Assembly (NCBI RefSeq): GCF_023898315.1
Contig: NC_064614.1
Coordinates: 379,315,348 to 379,379,347, forward strand
Origin: Schistocerca nitens
Taxonomy: Eukaryota > Arthropoda > Insecta > Orthoptera > Acrididae
DNA: 64,000 nt
Reading direction: 5' to 3'
The position numbers and the translations under genes were made by a program. This document shows, in pieces, positions 22,998-37,480 of the stretch; the first letter of the stretch is position 1, and each line of letters starts with the position of its first letter. The notes beneath the pieces are model-generated. The model did no database searches, was not told the origin of the DNA, and was given only the letters and a program-made list of their open reading frames with translations.

Positions 22998-23450
22998 TCC
23001 CCCCGTGATGAAAAGTAATGCCTCAGATTTTTTTTGCGAAACTTTTTAATGCACTGCGTCTGCTTACCTTATAGCATTGAAAATTATAGTTTCCAAGTAT
23101 GTTTTGAAGGGTTTCGCGACGTACTGTCGAGATCACGATGCAAATAATATTTTCATGTCTATCGCTGTATTGTGGCCGTTTGTCTTCCAGCGCTCACCTC
23201 AGGCACATCAGTTGCTTTCGATAATGATCTCTTGTGATTGTTTCTGTAGAACTGAGTAGCTTCGAAAACCTCTCTTCGCCGTCGTTCCGGTCTTCGACGT
23301 CAAAATCATCGCTCTTGAAACACTGAAAAAAATTCTTTGCACGTTCTTTCAGTAATAGTTGCATCGCCATACGTCCTACCCAGTATTTTGTGAGCCTCAG
23401 TCGCAGACTTCTTCGTGTTAAAGCGGAAAATTAAAACTTCCTGCAAATGA
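22998..23450 (-). pseudogene. mariner transposase, N-terminal relic
   Basis: The minus strand reads FFQCFKSDDFDVEDR and GEERFSKLLSST, the second helix-turn-helix and linker of a SETMAR-type mariner transposase; the plus-strand end near 22999-23020 (aagtaatgcctcag) looks like a mariner terminus. The catalytic half is missing. Frameshifts occur on both sides. Confidence 0.6.
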
Positions 23451-26339
<2,889 letters not shown>

Positions 26340-26340
26340 A

Positions 26341-26378
26341 CTGTATTATTATTACTATTACTATTATTATTATTATTT
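26341..26378. repeat. ATT trinucleotide repeat
   Basis: About twelve tta/cta units. It may be the tail of the LINE fragment just downstream, whose 3' end would fall here on the minus strand. Confidence 0.75.
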
Positions 26379-26399
26379 CGTTTCATCCGATTTTGGAGT

Positions 26400-27270
26400 A
26401 CGTAAAATCAATCAATTTCAGTGCCTTTCTATTAGCCCAGTATTCCTTCATTCTTTGTAATCCTGTTTCCTTTCCTCCTCAAAGATTTGGATCGTTCGTT
26501 TGATTTTCATGTTAACTTGGAACTCCTCTTTTTTGGTTTTTTTTCTTGCAGTTTTATCTGCATATCTTCTGTGACTTGGAATTTTCCAAGTCCTTCCCTG
26601 CTTCTTTAAACTAATTTTGTCGGTTTTATTTTTATTGCGAATGTATTCAATATTTATATGTTGAGGTCTTTCCGAGGATGTGTTCTTAAAAAGTTTCCTC
26701 GTGTGTCTCAGGATTCTTCAGTGGTGTGATGCAGATTAGTTTGTTGTTGTGGAATCACGGGCCAAGGATTTTCCTTAATACTTTTCTTTCTTTGATCGCC
26801 AGCCTTTCAACTGGGTCATGGGTGGTGGTGAATAGTGTTTCGGCTGCGTACAGGGCTTCTGGTTTGATTACAGTGTTCTAATGTCTTATTTTGCATTCCG
26901 TGAGAGGAACTTTTTGTTACGTGTGTTTCTAGTAATGTGCAAGGCCAGTTCAACTTTACTTCTTCTATATTCCATTGTCTTTTTGTCGAGGGCATTCCAG
27001 ATGATTCACTCTCCAACATATCTGAATTTTTTTACGATCTCTGCTCTTTGTTGGCTTCTCCTGGGTCTCGGCTAATAGGGCCATGTCATCTGCAAGGGCT
27101 AGGCAATTTACTTTCATGCTTTTGTTTTTCGTTCGTAATCGGATTACACTATGGAACTTCGTGTTCCACTCTCTGACTACTTTTTCTAGGGCGCTGTTAA
27201 ATAGCAGTGGGGAGAGTCCATCTTCTTTCCGTAAACCAGTTTTATCTGAAAACGGTCAGAGAACTCTCCC
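26400..27270 (-). pseudogene. LINE reverse transcriptase relic (RTE-like group)
   Basis: The minus strand reads RKEDGLSPLLFNSALEKVV then KVNCLALADDMALLAE, with the Asp pair of the reverse transcriptase active site intact near 27090. Further down, LYAAETLFTTTHDPVERLAI resembles the C-terminal part of RTE-type proteins. A deletion of the sequence between ADD and the downstream block, plus stops, show it is dead. Clade assignment is from memory. Confidence 0.72.
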
Positions 27271-27950
27271 ATGAATTTGACTTTGGAGTTTGTGTTGGTA
27301 AATGTTATTATTATTATTAGTGGCAACGGTCAGACACAAAGTATTGGGAACTTGAAGTATTCCAATTTTTGCCTGTTGAGAAGTAAGGAGTCCAGCAATA
27401 AAATGATTTACAAATAGTAGGCCTAAGAATAGTGTACACATTTTAATTTGGTTGATTTTCAGTGGGGTACAGAACGTGGGTGAAGCAAGCGTTGCTAGGG
27501 AAAGGAGTGGTGCAGGAAAAGCATGTTTTTTAACAAGTGTTTGTACGAAACGTGGATAATTAGCTTTTTTTTAAAGAAGGAGATGTATTGAGAACTAGCG
27601 ATGCACTGAGAATTGTTTCATCATTCTTTCTATTGACTCACAAGTTTTGGTTTAATAAAACATCCACAAAGACTAAATATCATTTATCTTTCGTCATTTT
27701 AAAAATGAAAGCGTTGAAAGGAAATTCTTTTTCATTCTGAAGTTTAGTTAGGCGCTAATGTTGATAATGGTGGTCTGAGGTGGGGGGATACTGGCTAATA
27801 TCTGATGGTAAGCAGGAATAACGTAAAGGTTGAGAACCACTGCCGTAGTGGTTTTTTTTTAATATTTGTACTAGGCATAATTTTTTATAGAAACATATTT
27901 CTACATGTGAATGAATGATCTGGACAGTCATCTATTCACTTTTTATGTAT
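27271..27950. other. No recognised feature
   Basis: AT-rich sequence. Confidence 0.4.
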
Positions 27951-27983
27951 TCTGAATGGCTTCCATGATTATGAACACATTTT

Positions 27984-28990
27984 TCAACTCGCCTGCCAAA
28001 ACCCTCCGCAAGCACTGCTGTCTCTCCAGGGCTCCTGAACACGTGCAATAAGCTGCTTTCTGCTGGGTGGACTAGGTTTTTTGAAGACTGCACCCTGTAG
28101 CCTGATCCACAGGTGCTCTATAGAGTTTAGGCCTGAGCTTTTTCTAGGCCATTCATCCCAAACAACAGGAAATATCTTCTTCAGGAGTGCAGTTGTTTGA
28201 TTGGCTGTGTGAGCCGTTGCTCCATCTTTCATAAGAACAGCATTGTCTGGATTTGGGAAAAGACCATTCCGGATTGCTCGAGAATAATATAGAAAAATTC
28301 CTTTCCCGATAATAGTCATCATTGACTGTCTTTTTTGCATCAACCATATACAGTTCAGTTTTTTCCACAGTCACTCATGCCGCCATTATGTTCAATCGTT
28401 TCTTTTTTTGTGGACTGGAGAAATTTTCTCTGGTTCATCTGTTCGGAACGGGCACTTAGTTTGGCTTTGGATAAAGTTCCATCCGAGACTCTTTTGTAAA
28501 TAAAACGTGTATCCTTTTCCTCTTTTTTTTTCGGGAATTAGCATTGCAGAAATCATCAGGCATTTTTCTTTCACAATGCTTGACGATCAATATTTTTTCC
28601 TGATAGTGTCGGTTTTGTTGACTGGACATAAGCAATTTTTCTCCATAACTGTTTACTTATGAAGTCTTTTACACTTGTCCTACCGATAGTCTTCTGTCTT
28701 TGTTGGTAATCATCCGACAAATTCAGACGTTTACCAACTGTCCGAGTACCGACGTAAGTTTTATCCTTACCGTATGTCTGATTTTGTTTTCAGTGTTTGG
28801 GGTGAGTTTTGTTGGTCGTCCAACTCTGCTGGTGTCACTAGCATTACCATTACTCTATTAACCTAAAATCTAACGGTTTTCTGATGAACAGCCAATGTTT
28901 CAGCAATTTTGGTATTAGACATTCGACTGGTATGGAGGCCTTGAATCTAGGAACGATCATGTTCACGTTTTGGTTCATTTGTTCAACGAC
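27984..28990 (-). pseudogene. Tc1/mariner transposase with DD35E-type spacing
   Basis: Frame 27984-28343 contains LMKDGATAHTANQTTALL with the second catalytic Asp and WPRKSSGLNSIEHLW with the final Glu; I count 35 residues between them rather than the 34 of Tc1. An upstream frame near 28400-28800 gives FYLQKSLGWNFIQSQTK and related blocks. Stops and frame changes break the gene. I could not define terminal repeats. Confidence 0.7.
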
Positions 28991-29480
28991 ATAAAAAACG
29001 AGGTAAAACACACCACAGAACATTACAGAAACAAAGTTAAAGATTAATTTGAATAAGACATGCGTAATTCCTTTAAATGGAAGAAAGTTAAACTTATAGA
29101 AACCGTCTTTTTTTTCTCTCTCTAGTAGATGAAAACATAAGAATACGTAAACAAATTATTGAATGACAAATTTTCATTACCCTACTAAGTATATGTTAGT
29201 TAATTTTATAAAAATGCTCTATTTAGAAGAAGTGTACAAATACCACAACAACACTTGTCAGCAGCAGACAAACAACTGTTCACAGTGATTCATGAAGTAA
29301 TGTAGACTACAATTAAGTTGATACAGGTAGCACCATCTGTTGGTATGGTACTACTTCCACAGAGCATCAAACCTCGGTGGCTCTCTTCGTAAAAGAAAGG
29401 AGTAACTTTCCGTCCAACCTGTTTATGTAATAACATCGCTTCTAAAATTTCTAAAATATTGTAGTGAAAACGTGCGCTAT
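28991..29480. other. No recognised feature
   Basis: AT-rich sequence. The right end of the preceding transposon probably falls here but I see no clear terminus. Confidence 0.35.
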
Positions 29481-29499
29481 TAAATGTATTTGCACGAAC

Positions 29500-29850
29500 A
29501 CGGGAATTGTGCGCTCATTTAACGTGCAGGTCGCTGCTCGGGAACTTTTATAACGGTCACAGCTCGGCGCTCTGCAGAAACTACGACGTGAAGCCTGCAA
29601 GTTGCGGCGAAAGAAGTTGTGTACGACAGCCGTAGCGTGACCCGGGAGTTCCGAGCTCGCAGTGGGCGGAGAGCGGCTGCGAGTTGCCGAATGTCGCGTG
29701 AGCGCCTTCTCGCGGGCCGGATAATTAACGCTCCGAGGAAAAGCCTTCACCGGCCATGTTCGCTGAACTTACAAGAATTATGTTCCACAGTATCGTTCTT
29801 CGAGTTCATCAAGAAAGTAAACAAACACTTTATCTCAAGGTGAGTAATGG
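29500..29850 (+). promoter_or_regulatory. Possible promoter and first exon
   Basis: A GC/CpG-rich block starts after a TATAA at 29549-29553. An open stretch to 29843 ends in tctcaag then gtgagt at 29840-29845, a strong splice-donor match. The encoded peptide (about 75 aa, Arg-rich) resembles nothing known. It might be the 5' end of a host gene or the leader of a retroelement. Only signal-level evidence supports it. Confidence 0.3.
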
Positions 29851-30096
29851 AACCCAAGCTGTAATTCTGCAAGTTCGAGAGCCAAAGGAATATTAGATCC
29901 ATTTACGATGATCAACGTAGTGTGTATTGCATTATAAACCTGTTGTAAATTACCCTTTTTCTCGCCATTTGACCCGACAGCGTTGTGCAGGGGTATGGTA
30001 TACCCCGCATGACGAATTTCTAAAGTTAATTGCTAGAGGGCATGTCATAGTGCTTTGTAGTGGCAGGTAGCTGTTAAGAGATGTCAGTAGAGTGGC

Positions 30097-30320
30097 AGTC
30101 CGCCTCCGTAGCGTAGCGGTAGCGTTACTGCCTACCACGCAGGGGGCCCAGGTTCGATTCCCGGCAGGTGACTGGGTGTTGTGTGTCCATCATCACTTTC
30201 ATCATCATTGACCCGCAAGCCTCCGATGTGGTGTCAACTAAAGAGGACTTGCACTACGGCGGCCGATCTCCCCCACATGGGGTATCCCGGCCAGCAACGC
30301 CATACGATCATACTCATACG
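30097..30320 (+). mobile_element. tRNA-derived SINE (family G)
   Basis: A-box-like tagcgtagcggtagcg near 30108 and B box ggttcgattcc at 30151-30161 are followed by a tgggtgttgtgtgtcc block and catcatcac runs, a pattern shared with other arthropod SINEs. There is no intact tRNA cloverleaf. Confidence 0.7.
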
Positions 30321-30629
30321 TAGTACAGTGACCCAAATGTATTCGTGTAACTTTAGTTGTAAATACGATTTCGTGAGGTGCTGTTAGAACAGTTTCGAGA
30401 CGGATGGGGTTTGTAGAATCCCAACACATCACTCTCGGCCCACAAGAAGAAAATCCCAATGTAGCCATTTCGTTAAATTTATGTGCATATATTGCACAAG
30501 ATATGATATTTGATTATATAATCAACTATTGTTTAAGATGGATCCTTATGGGCCAGAAGTGGCCCAGTGAGAACTTTGATTGATGACATACTTAATGGGG
30601 AGTGGGGCAGTTGATTACAGTTTATGAGA

Positions 30630-30945
30630 TGAAGAGAATGCCGTTATTGTCAGTGATCATGACGCATCATCAGAGTAGAAAGGAGATGAAAATGATGGAG
30701 ATAAAGTTTGTGATTGATATTGTCTGAGAAAAGATGGAACGACAAAATGGACAAAACAATTTTTATGACCTATTCTTAGAAAGAGGTCGCACAATATTAT
30801 TACCCATTTTCCGGCGTCGTTTGAGATGCCAAACGATGCGCTGCATCTCAGCAGGGACACATAAAGGAAGAAGACTGAATTTGGAAGACCTTTGATCATC
30901 TGACGGAAATGGGCTGGAGATTTGTCAGGTTGCAAGGTCCCTCCA
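30630..30945 (+). pseudogene. Possible piggyBac transposase N-terminal relic
   Basis: A plus-strand frame near 30647 gives AVIVSDHDASSE, an acidic block, then KDGTTKWTKQFL followed after a stop by RSHNIITHFP. That order (acidic stretch, KDG-x-KW, arginine-rich, IITHLP-like) resembles the start of piggyBac transposases. Stops are frequent and no catalytic core follows. Recognition is from memory and tentative. Confidence 0.4.
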
Positions 30946-33900
30946 AGGATCATATTACTCTTGTGGTGTCTTCGTTTTCATAACCAAGATACTCGAGCAA
31001 CCAAGAACGAAGAAGACACCATGTAGTGCGTAGTAAGTAAATGTATGCTAAGTAATTAAGAGTTTTTTCGTTTACCTGCATTATATTAAATGTTTTTGTT
31101 AATTTAATGTACTCATTTACTTCAGTACAATAGCAATGGATGCAAGACAATAATTTCGGTAATGTATGGTTCAATATTTATAACTGCCACGTGTGTAATA
31201 ATTAATAAATAAAATTTCATTTTGTTATTATCAATGTATATTAGTAATAGGCCGTATACAATAACATTAATCCATTTTAAGAGCTTCCAGTTAAAACCTT
31301 CGAAACATACAGGAAAAACTGCGTGCGTTGTAAGAATTCCAGGGCTCCCCACTACTAGGTTAATCTCTAATCGAGGTAGCGATCAAGACGCCAGTTTCAG
31401 TATTGATTTCTGAAATAGTGAGCTTTATTGTATTTTCGTCAGAGTGACTTTAAGGGAACCACTGAAAATAAAATGGATCCTCTCTCTTTTTTGAATATGA
31501 AACAATTACCATAACTACTGCGCCACGTTTCTCAGTGTTCGAATCTAGTGACGATCTGGAGAAAATTTAATAATTCGTAACTTCCCTTTCGTATTGCTGC
31601 CTAAAGAAACATGTAACGAATTATCACAGTCATAACCCACTAAAACAGGACTCAACAGGACGTCAAAACTACAGCAACCACACCCAACAATATTATTTGT
31701 GCCATTATTCGAAATTTTGGCTTTAGGTTTAAGTGATAAAACTAAACCAACCTCTATCAAAGAAGTGCGATCATATGTAGAGATAGTATGTTCGAATAAC
31801 AGAGTTACATCTTTCAGAAACGGCGGATGTTGCCTCAGAGTTTCGCATCTTGAGTCCGAGGTCACGCAGTATACGGATACCGTCAGTGTCATTGTTCTCA
31901 TAATGCAGATGTTAGAGCACGGGACGGCTCAGCTTTTCGCTCGGTTTCCGGCCTAACTACCGTCCCATATCCAGTTTTCGTATCGTTCGATTGTAGGAAA
32001 CCAAACGAAGGGCACGTCTGGCAACGTCGTCTCTAGAGTGCAGTTTTAATTTGGACGCGCAACGGAGTGATTCACTAACTTCAGTGTTAATTAACTCGGA
32101 AACCGTCCAACGTATAGAATTTTTTTTCTTAGCAATCATTTCTCAACACAGCCTCCCCTACAGCACCCTTACAAGCTTCCCAGACTGTTTCTGATCACCC
32201 GTATATCTACTGTTTACAGTTTAGGTATGTTCATGGATGGTTAATGATCTTTGTATCCCACTTAGAATTCTTGGGGCTTCCATGAAACTTTGGTTACAGT
32301 AAATTCGGCCTTCATATTGTGTACACACAAGAACTGGCCTATTTTGTGTTTGCGCGCACGTGATATGTATCGCACACCCTCTTCCCGCCTGTTCCTAAAG
32401 CGTTGTCATCTGTAGCTCAAAAGTAGCAGACGAATCTTGTTAGAGAATCTTTTGTAATAGTGCCATCTTCATTTCTCTGGGGTAGTGGCAGAGATGGAAC
32501 ACGGGTAGGTCATGACCAAAGATAGTCCGAAAACATCCGATTTGTCGTGGTCAGGTTAGGTTGGTCGTAGCCAATTAATTCGGTCATTCCCTCCACTAGG
32601 CACCGGAGGACCTCCGGACGCCCGCCATTTACGAGAAGAGTACAAGAAGACGGGTAAGTGAGCGGACGTGCCTTCAGTGCGTCTGTCTCGAGGTTGCTGG
32701 AAAAAGGTATCAGAATGTATTACGTGTTACCTAATCCATTTTTTTTGCCGCATTAGCTTGTGTAGGTAAAACCATTGCAGGAACCGTGTTCATTTTTCAA
32801 TTTATTAGTCAGAAATCCGTTTAAAATGTAGTAAAAGTGTCCTTTGTTTCGTGCCATGTGGTAGGAAGTTCATAGGTTATAAAGTGTCTGTGCTTATTTC
32901 TACCTCATATTTAGACATAAATGCATGTGAAATGTTAAATATCAGCGAATGGTTATATTGCAGAACGAATGGAATTGATCTTTGAAGCGCCAATACCGCC
33001 AGCTGGGTAATTTGTCGTACTTTCTCTAAGCTCGGTGGGCTACGAATGCTAAATTTGATATGCTTTTAGTACCTCGCGTTCCCGTGGTCCAATTTCTGCT
33101 TCTTTCTCGGTACTCTGTCCTACTAAACCTATTTATTAGAGGCATTTTATGTTCGACTGTTTGCCACATGTAATGCATGTTGACTGAATTTGTGGGTATC
33201 TTTCCTCGCGGATTGACCAGACGCAATCCTGACCACTAGAATCCTCCTTGTTTCCTTCTGTAGCGTGCGCGTATTTAAAACTAGCAATCCCTAGGAGGCT
33301 TCACCTCCACGCCATGTACACTTGTTGCAACAAATACCGAGTAAATCGTTATAGTGAGAATGTTTTCTTAGCATGATAAAATTAAAGGAGGTCAGTGATA
33401 ACCAATCTACAACATGCTATGAAACCAAGCCCTTTATAAAAAATCTGTGCACAATAAAAATGCATAAAGCATTCAAAGTAAAAAAAGATGGCTAAAAGAG
33501 AGTTCAATAGGTCCACACATCAGCGTGTGTGCTACCCTTCGCCCTTCATTTCTCAGAGATGCGTTGAAAAAGGAACTAAATTAGAAAATATACGCTCTGT
33601 TCCTGAGTGGAACTCCCTCATTTTCTCTCCCCGTTATCCGTTGAGCTAAATTATAAATTTGGCAGTGGTCATTTTGCAGCCATTCCTTCGCTAACCGGTA
33701 GACTGTGTCGGTTTTCCCCTTGGTCGTGAACGACTAGTTAATAAAATTCCACACTCATTGAGGGCTGACTAGATCAGGAAAGGGAGCGTCCCCAGATAAA
33801 TACAGAAAGGGCATGAAAAAACAAGTGTTCTCTCTAGAGGTATTGAAGAACGTCTATCAAAGAATAAGATAAGGTAAAGTAGTTAACTGACGTGGTCACC

Positions 33901-34504
33901 CCTCTATCTTTTATCACAGCAGATCGATACACCATTAAACGGTGTCTATCTTTTCTTAACAATTTACGAATATTTCACCTCGTTGGGAACGGCAGTTAAG
34001 GCACTAAAAATCCTTTGGGTAAAGGAGAAACGTACTTTCATCCACCCATATAAATAAAATCCCTAGCAAACGGTAAACGTTCAACTGTTGGTAAAATTAG
34101 TTTTCTCTTATCATTTATGAAATTTTAATTATGGCCGGTTTTAACTACTAATATTATATTCAACAGCTGCTTCGGTTTTGTTTAACAAGAATGTATATTT
34201 ACAGTTGTGGTTTCCCACAGTACAAAGCATGTTTGCTACTACATAATTAACTGGAGGTAAACAGTCTAATAATCATACAAAACACTAACATACAAATAGT
34301 GTAATAGTGTATGGTGTTTATGACAGTATCCTAGCAGATACCATATTGCAATTACCTTCGCCGATTAATGAAACAGGTTATCCGCTTAAATTACATAAAA
34401 TTTATTTTACCGGCGAAATACAATCTTACCGACAAAAGTGGGCACATCAGCAGATGCATCTCGCTGAATTCTGTAACGTGACAGCATGAACGATACTGTA
34501 TCAC
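30946..34504. other. 3.5 kb without a recognised gene
   Basis: The longest frame is 118 codons on the minus strand (31545-31901) and lacks any family motif. The sequence is AT-rich with scattered short frames. I see no terminal repeats or SINEs. Confidence 0.35.
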
Positions 34505-34765
34505 GTCCGCAGCTCGTTGTCTAGTGACTAACGTTGCTGCCTCTGGATCACGGGGTACCGGGTTCGATTCTCGGCCGGGCTGGGGATTTTCTCTGCACGG
34601 GGACTGGGTGTTTGTGTCGTCCTCATCATTTCATCATCATCATCATTCGTGACAGTGGCTACATTGGACTGTGGCAAAATTGAACTGTGTAAACATTGGA
34701 ACTTTGTACGGGCGCTGATGACCGCACAGTTGAGCGCCCCACAAACCAAACATCATCATCCTCAT
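34505..34765 (+). mobile_element. tRNA-derived SINE (family I)
   Basis: It begins cgcagctcgttgtctagtg, has B box gggttcgattctcgg near 34559, a ggggactgggtgtttgtg block and ends in catcatcatcctcatcat. Its catcat-rich end resembles family G. Confidence 0.75.
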
Positions 34766-35139
34766 CATACTATGTTATGTAAATAATTATTGATTTAGGA
34801 ATATTTTTCCAATTAGGAATATTTGATATGGGATTTGCAGTTCCAGCGTTTGCCTTACATCCAAAGAAAACCTCCCTAAAGTACTGGTCGGATTTAAAAA
34901 CAGTGAAGGAAGTTTCATTTATCCCCAGGACAATAACTTCCATCATCCCACACAAAAATCAAAATTTTGTGTGTTGTGTGTATATATGAGTGACTGCTCA
35001 CGAGTATCTCCTGTACCACAGGTCGTAATCGAAACAAAGACGCTGCGAGTGACATTTAATCTTTGGCAGCATCTCTGGATATAGTACTCGCTAGTGCATC
35101 TGTGTAATTCCGATATTTTTTCGGCAGTCAATTGCTTTA

Positions 35140-35142
<3 letters not shown>

Positions 35143-35236
<94 letters not shown>

Positions 35237-35254
35237 CGCGCGCGCGCGCGCGCT
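35143..35254. repeat. Compound microsatellite (TC)n(TG)n(CG)n
   Basis: Three dinucleotide repeats follow one another: about 15 TC units, about 30 TG units and about 8 GC units. Frames on both strands are low-complexity artefacts. Confidence 0.97.
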
Positions 35255-35747
35255 TATTAGTATCTCCGGTACTATACGTTGTGATGGAAACAATGGAAAC
35301 AAACCTACTGACAGTGACATTTAATTATTAGCACAAATGTAATCTTTGGATACTATGCGCACGAATCAGTGATGTCTATATTATCTAGATGTCGGACGCT
35401 AACTCTCTGCACATGCCGGCCAAAGATGCTCCTACTTCGTTTCTTGCTTAATTAAACCTTGCGGCCTCGAAATGTCACGAGATCGCTAAGGGAAGAAACT
35501 TTTCCACTCTGCTCCCACATCGGACTATTCACCGCCTATTGATCAAAACTAAATAAATGTTCATGTCGTGTGACTAGGACCTCCCGTCGGGTAGACCATT
35601 CGCCATGTGTAAATCTTTCGATTTGACGCCACTTGGGCGACTTGCACGTCGATGGGAATGAAACGATGATGATTAGGACAACACAACAGCCAGTCCCTGA
35701 GCGGAGAAAATTTCCAACCCAGCCGGTAATCGAACCCGGGCCCTTAG

Positions 35748-35942
35748 GTTCAAAAATGGATCTGAGCACTATGGGACTTAACTTCTGAGGTCATCAGTCC
35801 CCTAGAACGTAGAACTACTTAAACCTAACTAACCTAAGGACATCACACACATCCATGCCCGAGGCAGGATTCGAACCTGCGACAGTAGCGGTCGCGCGGT
35901 TCCAGACTGTAGCGCCTAGAACCGCTCGGCCATCCCGGCGGG
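35748..35942 (-). mobile_element. SINE-A inside SINE-H
   Basis: Bracketed by cccgggcccttag at 35735-35747 and 35943-35955, a 13-bp target duplication that lies in the B-box region of the host SINE. Full length, minus orientation. Confidence 0.93.
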
Positions 35943-35982
35943 CCCGGGCCCTTAGCATTGACGTTCTGTCGCGCTGACCACT

Positions 35983-36127
35983 TTTTTTCGATTTTGTTCG
36001 TTGCATTTGTTCGGTGCGGATGTCCCATGACACCCGTTCAAGTTCAGTGTTGAGCCGTTGACTCAGCCTTTTATTACAGAGGGCAGCTAACCCTCTGACC
36101 GAACACGCTGAGCTACCATGCCGGCTT
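35983..36127 (-). mobile_element. SINE-B inside SINE-H
   Basis: It matches the copy at 9535-9693 in reverse. Short ccact repeats at 35978-35982 and 36128-36132 flank it; with only 5 bp the duplication is suggestive. Its A-rich tail is the ttttttt at 35983. Confidence 0.8.
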
Positions 36128-36151
36128 CCACTCAGCTATCGGGGGCGGACA

Positions 36152-37480
36152 GAAAAATTAGAAATAAGTAAAGAGTTCTTTATGACGTACAGACAAGTCT
36201 ACATTGTTTGCCCAGTTACAACATGGCAGACTATGCAGATGACAAGAATCCGCAGGCACGTCGAAGTTTCATACTCTGAGACCAAAGATCTACACCCGAG
36301 TGGTATAGAGGTTACTAGCACTTACACTTGTATGTGATTTAGTTATTTCTTCCACAGTCAGTTGCTTTTGTGACGAAGACAATGGTGGTTATTGTCGAAA
36401 GCTTATCATCAACGTGAGAAGTCCACCGACAATAGTTTATGCGATAAATAGGCCGCGAAAGGCTTCGTGATTACTCCCTTGCTTTAAGTTGATATTTTTT
36501 CTGCCTCTGACTGAAAAAATACCAGTATTTCAAGAACAGGCACATCCCTTCCAAGGCGAGTTCGGTAAAAGCAGATATGACAGACGTTTGAGTAACTGAT
36601 TGACTCTGAAGCCTCGTTCTGCGATGAGTTGTAATCCAACTTCGCGAGTTGACCTACTTTTACGAGCGCTACTTTGCACGTGAGCCCTACTATTACGACC
36701 GGGTATCCTCCGCTGTAGAAATGAGGTCAATAAGCGCGCCGCTGTTGGTGGTGGTGGTGGTGGTGGCAGCAGCGGCGGCGACGGCAAGTTTAATAAAGTT
36801 ATTAGCACACCGCACCACGGCACAGCACGGCCGCCGCCGAGCTCTCGGCACTCTGTTTGCGCTGGGGTGCTGCGTTCCGTGGACCGACGACGAGCAGGCA
36901 GAGGGAGCTTCTATACTCACTTCGGACTGCGCCCAATTTTGTTCCAGTGCTCACGCTCCACATCCCCCGCGTTTCGAAGAAATTGTTCCTGGCACAAACT
37001 AAACGTATTTATGAGATTAATTGACAGGTTTTCTAGTTTTCAGTATAGCGTCCGTGTGACGATATTGACGCAGGGACTGTATCTACAACAACCAACCCCT
37101 TGAGTGCAAGATCGCAAAAGGCTATGACGTTTACAGCATTCGACGTCTCACGGTATTTTCCATCATGCAACCACAATATTGGCTGCTAATGGCAAAAGGA
37201 GGCTGGACTGGAGTATCCACTAATGAGCACAGCAGGCAGCTACGGAGAGTAGTTAAACTGCTTTGTCAACGAGTAACTCTCAACAGTGCTGCAGTCCTAG
37301 TGGTGTTGATACAAAGCAGAGCAATGGCAACGATAAACAAAGGAAACATTGCACTACATCTACAATAACAACAGTTACCGAAGTTGACATTTCGTCAGAA
37401 AGGAACTCAAGGAAATTCGCAGAGTGAGAAAGAAGCAGCAGGTGAAATATTAGCGTTTCTGCGAGATGAGTTAATGGAAT
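36152..37480. other. Unassigned, GC-rich part at 36530-37000
   Basis: The GC-rich part includes a ggtggtggtggtgg and gcagcagcggcggcg run (36746-36780) that gives a Val/Ala-rich frame on the plus strand (36649-37002). I regard that frame as a trinucleotide artefact. The sequence around 37165-37480 may be the upstream region of the pogo-like element. Confidence 0.35.

Larger units (their letters stand above)
35558..36151 (-). mobile_element. SINE-H, broken by two SINEs
   Basis: On the minus strand it begins tgtccgcccccgatagctga (36151), with the B box near 35730. Its ends are continuous only if SINE-B (35983-36127) and SINE-A (35748-35942) are removed. The family also occurs at 44346-44654. 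Confidence 0.8.

Noticed and set aside
31545-31901. 118-codon minus-strand frame as a gene
   Set aside because: No motif, no splice or start context and no relation to the neighbours; a frame of this length can occur by chance.
36649-37002. 117-codon frame with Val/Ala stretch as a host gene
   Set aside because: The stretch is a trinucleotide repeat, other frames are also open there because of GC content, and no domain is visible.
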